Below are positions 5,171 to 9,404 of a stretch of DNA of 9,404 bases, one piece after another (the stretch's first letter is position 1; each line of letters starts with the position of its first letter). The notes beneath the pieces are model-generated. The model ran no database searches, had not been told where the DNA came from, and was given only the letters and a program-made list of their open reading frames with translations. Source of the stretch: an uncultured Solirubrobacterales bacterium (GTDB lineage: Bacteria > Actinomycetota > Thermoleophilia > Solirubrobacterales > Solirubrobacteraceae); assembly GCA_903959665.1 (NCBI GenBank), contig CAJBXY010000199.1:1-9404 (forward strand). Reading direction: 5' to 3'. A program made the position numbers and the translations under genes.

Positions 5171-6247
5171 ATGAGTGAGGTTATTTCCGGACTTGAGGGC
5201 GTAGTCGCATTCGAGACAGTGATCGCCGAACCCGACCGAGAAGGTGGCGCGCTCCGCTACCGCGGCGTCGATATCGAAGATCTCGTCGGTTTTGTGCCGT
5301 ACGAAAAGGTCTGGGGGCTGCTCGTGGACTCCAGCTTCGAGCCCGGCCTCTCACCGGCCGAGCCGCACCCACTGATGGTTCGCTCCGGCGACCCGCGCGT
5401 CGATGTTCAGTCGGCACTGGCAATGCTCGCCCCCGAGTGGGGCTTCGGTCAGCTGCTTGACATCAGCGACGAGCAGGCCCGCAACGACCTTGCGCGCTGC
5501 TCGGTGATGGCACTCTCATTCGTAGCCCAGTCGGCGCGTGGCGTCGGCCAGCCGTGGGTTCCACAGGCAACGATCGACGAGGGCCACACGATCGCGGAGC
5601 GTTTCCTCTTGCGCTGGCGCGGCGAGTGCAACCCCGATCACGCCAAGGCGATTGACGCCTACTGGGTTTCAGCGGCAGAGCACGGAATGAACGCATCCAC
5701 CTTCACGGCCCGAGTCGTCGCCTCAACCGGCGCCGATGTTGCCGCTGCAATGTCGAGCGCCGTCGGCGCGCTCAGCGGCCCGCTCCACGGCGGCGCACCG
5801 TCGCGCGTGCTGACGATGCTCGACGAAGTCGAAGCGAGCGGCGACGCAGATGCCTGGGTCAAGATGGCGCTCGACCGCGGCGACCGCCTGATGGGCTTCG
5901 GCCACCGCGTTTACCGCGCTGAGGATCCCCGCGCCCACGTGCTGCGGCGGACGGCGAAGGAGCTCGGTTCGACGCGCTTTGAAGTGGCAGAGGCGCTCGA
6001 GATTGCCGCGCTGGCCGAGCTAAAGGCGCGCAAGCCGGATCGCGTTCTGGCAACCAACGTCGAGTTCTGGTCGGCCGTCGTGCTTGATTACGCCGAGATT
6101 CCACCCGACATGTTCACCAGCATGTTCACCTGCGCGCGCGTTGCCGGTTGGTCGGCTCACATCATGGAACAGAAGCGCGAAGCGAAGCTGATTCGCCCCT
6201 CCGCGAAGTACGTTGGCCCCGGCCCGCGCGGCCGCGACGAAGTCTGA
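5171..6247 (+). CDS. Citrate synthase (short, type II-like; actinobacterial 'citrate synthase 2' form)
   Basis: This 358-residue cytoplasmic enzyme would condense acetyl-CoA with oxaloacetate to citrate at TCA-cycle entry. Visible family motifs are ALRYRGVDIEDL (27-38), EHGMNAST (170-177, His171), LSGPLHGGAPS (201-211, catalytic His206) and GFGHRVYRAEDPRA (242-255, catalytic His245). The C-terminal block is MFTSMFTCARVAGWSAHIMEQK (314-335, described in pieces: MFTSMFTC, ARVAGW, SAHIMEQK), then RPSAKYVGPGPR. At the position of the catalytic Asp in NVDFYSG of E. coli GltA, the sequence reads NVEFWS, so Glu298 replaces Asp. I believe this occurs in related actinobacterial proteins, but could not check. 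2-Methylcitrate synthase is an alternative, as the families are hard to separate by eye. Length suits the small dimeric form without the GltA N-terminal NADH-regulatory domain. The gene heads a run of four, with the ABC ATPase 6 bp downstream in the same frame. Confidence 0.9.
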   Translation: MSEVISGLEGVVAFETVIAEPDREGGALRYRGVDIEDLVGFVPYEKVWGLLVDSSFEPGLSPAEPHPLMVRSGDPRVDVQSALAMLAPEWGFGQLLDISDEQARNDLARCSVMALSFVAQSARGVGQPWVPQATIDEGHTIAERFLLRWRGECNPDHAKAIDAYWVSAAEHGMNASTFTARVVASTGADVAAAMSSAVGALSGPLHGGAPSRVLTMLDEVEASGDADAWVKMALDRGDRLMGFGHRVYRAEDPRAHVLRRTAKELGSTRFEVAEALEIAALAELKARKPDRVLATNVEFWSAVVLDYAEIPPDMFTSMFTCARVAGWSAHIMEQKREAKLIRPSAKYVGPGPRGRDEV

Positions 6248-6253
6248 GCGCCT

Positions 6254-7228
6254 GTGGCTTCAGACAATGGGATCGAAGTCGAGGGGCTGGTTCGCGTCTT
6301 CGGTGACGAGATTCGTGCCGTTGACGGCGTTGATCTGAGCGTTGCTCCCGGCGAGATCTACGGCTTCCTCGGCCCCAACGGCGCCGGCAAGTCGACGATG
6401 GTTCTGATGCTCGTGACGCTGCTGCCGCCAACGGCTGGCCACGCAACTGTCGCCGGCTTTGACGTCGCCAAGCAGGGCCCGCAGGTCCGCGGCCAGATCG
6501 GCGCCGCGCTGCAGGAATCGGCGCTCGACGATTTCCTGACCGGCAATGAGCACATGGATCTTCAAGGTGGGCTGCACGGGCTCTCGAAGAACGAGCGGCG
6601 CACGCGCGGCGCTGAACTGATGGAGCGCGTCGGCCTTAGCGACGCCGCTGGGCGCAAAGTAGGCGGCTACTCGGGCGGAATGAAGCGCCGGCTCGACTTG
6701 GCGCTCGCACTGCTGCATCGCCCGTCGGTGCTCTTCCTTGATGAACCGACAACCGGCCTTGATCCGCAGAGCCGCAGCGCGCTCTGGGCCGAGGTCGAGC
6801 GGCTCTCGCGCGAGGATGGCGTGACCGTTTTCCTCACAACGCAATACCTCGAGGAGGCCGATGTGCTCGCCGACCGCGTTGGCATCATCGACCACGGCAA
6901 GCTTGTCGCTGAGGGAACGCCGACGGCGCTGAAGGCAGGGATTGGCCAAGTCTCGCTCGAGGCGACGCCGGCCAACCCGAATGACCGCGAGAAGCTCGCC
7001 GCGGTGCTTGCGCGCTTCGGCGAACCGGCGGCAGCGTCGCCGAAGTCGGTCGCTGTGCGACTCGCGTCGGGCGCCGAGCAGCTTGCCGACGTAGTCCGCG
7101 CGCTCGACGCCGACGAGATTGAGGTAGGCGACCTGCAGCTCCACCAGCCATCGCTCGATGACGTGTTCCTGCAGCAGACCGGCCGTTCGCTGGAGGGCGA
7201 CGAGGATCAAGAGGAGCCCACTTCGTGA
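6254..7228 (+). CDS. ABC transporter ATP-binding protein (DrrA-like ABC-2 exporter)
   Basis: This 324-residue nucleotide-binding subunit is predicted to drive export by the two downstream permeases at the inner face of the membrane. Motifs in order: Walker A GPNGAGKST (40-48), Q-loop Gln87 (AALQES), signature YSGGMKRRL (139-147), Walker B LFLDEP (160-165), D-loop TGLD (167-170), and switch region TTQYLEEAD (195-203), in which the usual His is Gln197, as is common in DrrA-type proteins. A C-terminal extension (about 230-324) ending LHQPSLDDVFLQQTGRSL is the typical DrrA/DUF4162-like tail that contacts the permease. The start is GTG 6254; upstream in the same frame stands the citrate synthase TGA, so no earlier start is possible. 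No Shine-Dalgarno is evident, which suggests translational coupling to citrate synthase across the 6-bp gap. The gene's last four bases (GTGA) overlap the next start. Substrate (drug, lipid or glycolipid) is unknown. Confidence 0.95.
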   Translation: MASDNGIEVEGLVRVFGDEIRAVDGVDLSVAPGEIYGFLGPNGAGKSTMVLMLVTLLPPTAGHATVAGFDVAKQGPQVRGQIGAALQESALDDFLTGNEHMDLQGGLHGLSKNERRTRGAELMERVGLSDAAGRKVGGYSGGMKRRLDLALALLHRPSVLFLDEPTTGLDPQSRSALWAEVERLSREDGVTVFLTTQYLEEADVLADRVGIIDHGKLVAEGTPTALKAGIGQVSLEATPANPNDREKLAAVLARFGEPAAASPKSVAVRLASGAEQLADVVRALDADEIEVGDLQLHQPSLDDVFLQQTGRSLEGDEDQEEPTS

Positions 7229-7998
7229 GCTCCGCAGGGCAGTTGGCGCTGATCGGCCGCCGCTCGGTCAGTCGCACCTTCCGCCAGCCGGTGCTGGTGG
7301 TGCCGGTGATTCTCTTCCCGCTCGTTCTGCTCGCCGTCAACGCCGCGGGCCTCGCAAGCATTACCGAGCTGCCCGGTTTCCCGACCGACCGCTACATCAA
7401 TTTCGCGATCGTCGTCTGCTTCGTTCAGGGCGCGCTCTTTGCCGCGATCACGGCCGGGACCGAGCTGGCCTCCGACATTCAGAGCGGTTTCACCGATCGT
7501 CTTGCGTTGACGCCCGCTAAGCGCTGGGCGGTGCTGGCCGGGGCTACAGCTGGCGGAGCCTCGATCGCCGTTTTCGGCTCGGTCGTCTACCTGATCATCG
7601 GCCTGATCTTTGGTGTGCAGATCGACACCGGCGTGCTCGGCGCAGTGACGCTGCTGGCGCTGGCGATCTACACGGCGCTGGCTTTCGCCGGGATCGGCGC
7701 TTGGCTGGCCGTCGCGACCGGCTCGCCTCAGGCGGTGCAGGGAGTCTTTCCGCTGCTCTTCGTTCTGCTCTTCCTCTCAACGATGAACCTGCCGCTCGAC
7801 TTCATTCAGAAGCAGTGGTTCAGGGTGATCGCCGAGTGGAACCCGCTCAGCTTCTTGATCGACGGGATGCGCGGCCTCGTGATCGGCGGCTGGGACGCCT
7901 CGACGCTTCTGCCCGCGGTCGCGGTCGCGACGGCGATCATGTTCGTCACCTTCGCCGGCGCGGCCCACTCTCTGCGCAAGCGGGTGCAGCGAACATGA
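7225..7998 (+). CDS. ABC-2 type transporter permease, first of two
   Basis: This 257-residue integral membrane protein has about six predicted transmembrane helices, near residues 22-44, 57-78, 102-131, 137-164, 171-189 and 228-247. That is the normal ABC-2 (DrrB-like) topology with both ends cytoplasmic. Conserved features are the amphipathic N-terminal segment with Arg residues (RRSVSRTFRQP, 12-22), the cytoplasmic loop TELASDIQSGFTDRLALTPAKR (80-100 region) and the motif WNPLSFLIDGMRGLVIGG (205-222) before the last helix. The GTG start at 7225 overlaps the ATPase TGA by four bases (GTGA). A strong Shine-Dalgarno, GAGGAG (7211-7216), stands 8 nt upstream inside the ATPase gene. It is homologous along its length to the next permease. 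It would form the translocation pathway with the ATPase; the substrate cannot be told from sequence. Confidence 0.93.
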   Translation: MSSAGQLALIGRRSVSRTFRQPVLVVPVILFPLVLLAVNAAGLASITELPGFPTDRYINFAIVVCFVQGALFAAITAGTELASDIQSGFTDRLALTPAKRWAVLAGATAGGASIAVFGSVVYLIIGLIFGVQIDTGVLGAVTLLALAIYTALAFAGIGAWLAVATGSPQAVQGVFPLLFVLLFLSTMNLPLDFIQKQWFRVIAEWNPLSFLIDGMRGLVIGGWDASTLLPAVAVATAIMFVTFAGAAHSLRKRVQRT

Positions 7999-8771
7999 GC
8001 GGCTCAACGCTTTCGGTCGCGATGGCGGTTCTGCGCCGCGTGATGATCCAAACCTTTAAGAACCCGGCGATCATCATCCCTTCGCTGGCATTCCCGCTCG
8101 TCTTCCTGATCGCCTTCGCCGGGGGCCTGTCAACCGTCGCCAGTGTGCCCGGGTTCTCGTTCAAAGGTGGCTACACGGCATTCCAGTTCGTCTTCGTCTT
8201 CCTCCAGACCGGCGCTTTCGCCGGGATCTTCACCGGCTACCGGATCGCGGAGGATTACGAGAGCGGCTTCGCGCGGCGACTGCTGATCGCGGCGCCTCAC
8301 GCTCGCGGCATCGTGCTCGGCTTCGTCCTCTCCGGCTTGGCGCGCTTCGCATTGACCGGAGTGATCCTCTGGGGAATAGCTCTGCTGGCCGGGATGAACG
8401 TGCTCGGTAGCCCGCTGCAGATCCTTGCGATGTGGCTGCTGGCGGCGCTGCTCTGCGTTGCCAGCACGCTGTGGGTAACGGGGCTCGCGTTCCGCTTCCA
8501 ATCAGTTGACATCGGCTCGTTCATGCAGACGCCGGTCTTCATCCTGCTCTTCCTCGCGCCGGTCTACGTGCCCTTGGCGCTGCTGACCGGCTGGCTCAAG
8601 GTCGCTGCGAGCGCCAACCCAGTGACGGCGATTCTCGACGCTTCACGCGGCTTTATCTCCGGCGAGCAGACGAAGGTCGCGCTCGCCTTCGCCTTGGCGC
8701 TTGGCCTCGCCGCCTTGATGGGCCTGTGGGCTGGCCTTCAGCTGCGCCGCGCCCAGCGCGGCGTCGCTTAG
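7995..8771 (+). CDS. ABC-2 type transporter permease, second of two
   Basis: This 258-residue membrane protein has predicted helices near residues 25-43, 60-80, 105-133, 140-167, 178-196 and 227-249. Its N-terminal half aligns with the previous permease (LRRVMIQTFKNPAIIIPSLAFPLV against the corresponding IGRRSVSRTF/QPVLVVPVILFPLV region; SVPGF against ELPGF; YESGFARRL against IQSGFTDRL). ANPVTAILDASRGFISG (207-223) corresponds to NPLSFLIDGMRGLVIGG. The pair looks like a tandem duplication giving a heterodimeric channel. I chose ATG 7995, which overlaps the preceding TGA as ATGA. The frame is open further upstream to 7701, but that stretch lies over the first permease gene and encodes Arg-rich, non-membrane sequence, so it is not part of the protein. 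No clear Shine-Dalgarno is seen, so translation is probably coupled. The operon ends here. Confidence 0.93.
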   Translation: MSGSTLSVAMAVLRRVMIQTFKNPAIIIPSLAFPLVFLIAFAGGLSTVASVPGFSFKGGYTAFQFVFVFLQTGAFAGIFTGYRIAEDYESGFARRLLIAAPHARGIVLGFVLSGLARFALTGVILWGIALLAGMNVLGSPLQILAMWLLAALLCVASTLWVTGLAFRFQSVDIGSFMQTPVFILLFLAPVYVPLALLTGWLKVAASANPVTAILDASRGFISGEQTKVALAFALALGLAALMGLWAGLQLRRAQRGVA

Positions 8772-8819
8772 CAGCAGATTCGCGCGCACCGCCGCCCAGC
8801 AGAACTGCCCCGGGAACGA

Positions 8820-8849
8820 CAAGGGCCCGGCGGTTAAACCGGGCCCTTG
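8820..8849. terminator. Strong, probably bidirectional intrinsic terminator
   Basis: A perfect 11-bp stem (CAAGGGCCCGG 8820-8830 with CCGGGCCCTTG 8839-8849) encloses an 8-nt loop between the convergent permease and groEL genes. The + strand has little T-tract after it. On the - strand the stem ends in CTTG followed by TCGTT, somewhat closer to a canonical terminator. It probably ends groEL transcription mainly and the exporter operon as well. Confidence 0.75.
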
Positions 8850-8854
8850 GTACG

Positions 8855-8875
8855 ACTCACGCTTGAAGCGTGGGT
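8855..8875 (-). terminator. Second hairpin directly at the groEL stop codon
   Basis: ACTCACGCT (8855-8863) pairs with AGCGTGGGT (8867-8875), including one G-T/T-G type wobble, around a 3-nt TGA loop. It begins at the first base of the groEL TAA on the - strand. It is shorter than the neighbouring stem and lacks a T-tract. It may be an accessory terminator or a 3'-end stabilising hairpin. Confidence 0.45.
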
Positions 8876-9404
8876 TACATCATCCCGCCCATGTCTGGCA
8901 TACCGCCTGGCATTCCGCCACCGGCATTCTCATCAGGCATCTCGGCGATGATCGCCTCGGTGATCAGGATGTTCTTCGCGATCGAGGCTGCGTTCTGCAG
9001 CGCCGAGCGCGTGACCATCGCTGGATCGATTACGCCAGCGGCAACGAGATCAACGATCTCGCCGGTCGCAGCGTTGAGGCCAAACCCGGCCTTTGCCTTG
9101 GCCACATCGGCGACAACAACGGAGCCTTCGAGGCCCGAGTTCTCAGCGATCTGACGCAGCGGCTCCTCGACGGCGCGGAGCACAATCTTCACTCCGGTGC
9201 GCTCGTCTTCGTCGTCGCGCTTGGCAGGATCAACGTTCTTTGAGGCCTGCAGCAGTGCTACGCCGCCGCCGGGAACGATGCCCTCTTCGAGCGCCGCGCG
9301 GGTTGCCTGGAGGGCGTCCTCTACGCGGTGCTTCTTCTCCTTCATCTCGGTCTCAGTTGCGGCGCCGACCTTGACTACGGCCACACCACCTGAGAGCTTC
9401 GCGA
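8875..9404 (-). CDS. groL: 60-kDa chaperonin GroEL, C-terminal part (truncated by window edge)
   Basis: The frame is open to the right edge (AKLSGG precedes VAVVKVGAAT), so the codon at 9382-9384 is an internal Val, not the start. About 175 residues are visible, roughly the last third: the end of the intermediate/apical region and the C-terminal equatorial domain. The protein forms the double-ring cytoplasmic chaperonin that folds proteins with GroES and ATP. Seen: EMKEKKHRVEDALQATRAA, with the catalytic Asp of VEDAL (E. coli D398), EEGIVPGGGVALL, and VIDPAMVTRSALQNAASIA, with the nucleotide-contacting Asp of the E. coli D495 region. The tail MPGGMPDMGGMM is the flexible Gly-Met repeat that lines the cavity floor. 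A groES gene and any CIRCE operator would lie outside the window. Whether this is the housekeeping or a second groEL copy cannot be decided, although the Gly-Met tail favours the classical type over His-rich GroEL1. Confidence 0.96.
   Translation of the reverse strand, partial: AKLSGGVAVVKVGAATETEMKEKKHRVEDALQATRAALEEGIVPGGGVALLQASKNVDPAKRDDEDERTGVKIVLRAVEEPLRQIAENSGLEGSVVVADVAKAKAGFGLNAATGEIVDLVAAGVIDPAMVTRSALQNAASIAKNILITEAIIAEMPDENAGGGMPGGMPDMGGMM

Noticed and set aside
6260..7210. A 316-codon open frame on the - strand covering nearly the whole ABC ATPase gene.
   Set aside because: It mirrors a gene with all ABC motifs intact. In high-GC DNA the codons TTA, CTA and TCA are rare, so the antisense frame with aligned third positions stays open by chance. 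Its translation shows no recognisable domain and no ribosome-binding site was evident.
7701..7994. Upstream extension of the second permease to 7701.
   Set aside because: The extra 98 residues are Arg-rich, out-of-frame shadow of the first permease. The ATGA overlap at 7995 gives a normal permease N-terminus.
8863..9374. Several + strand frames opposite groEL.
   Set aside because: They are Arg/Ser-rich shadows of the chaperonin gene, whose C-terminal motifs and Gly-Met tail are unmistakable.

Overview
The window reads as ordinary high-GC chromosomal DNA, probably from an actinobacterium. The Mrp form without a C-terminal CxxC, the seven-iron FdxA-type ferredoxin, the short citrate synthase with an actinobacterial-looking C-terminus and the DrrA-like ABC exporter all point that way. 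A deep-branching class such as Thermoleophilia fits my impression of the proteins, but that is inference. I see no IS element, CRISPR array, tRNA, rRNA or phage gene. Coding density is high and no gene-free stretch exceeds about 130 bp.

Left part (1-1232): the 3' end of an inositol-monophosphatase-family gene, then a 111-bp AT-richer promoter region holding a 14-bp inverted repeat that looks like a Gram-positive/actinobacterial LexA (SOS) box. This precedes a 166-residue protein with a histone-H1-like basic tail and a long 11-residue-periodic helix, which ends at a strong intrinsic terminator.

Middle (1233-5040): Mrp/ApbC Fe-S carrier ATPase (+), ferredoxin (-), atypical SDR (+) and amidase-signature hydrolase (-). 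The two convergent pairs (Mrp/ferredoxin and SDR/amidase) each end with interlocked stop codons in a 4-bp overlap. Ferredoxin and SDR are divergent, as are the amidase and the citrate synthase. Mrp and ferredoxin both belong to iron-sulphur metabolism.

Right part (5171-8771, +): a tightly packed run of citrate synthase, ABC ATPase and two homologous ABC-2 permeases, with gaps of +6, -4 and -4 bp, consistent with one operon. The three ABC genes would make a DrrAB-like exporter with a possibly heterodimeric membrane part. A strong hairpin pair separates this operon from the convergent 3' end of a groEL gene, which runs off the right edge.

No wholly new multi-gene system is evident. The observation most worth follow-up is the putative SOS box in front of the hendecad-repeat, H1-tail-like protein. 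The Asp-to-Glu change at the citrate synthase catalytic position and the citrate synthase/exporter operon come next.
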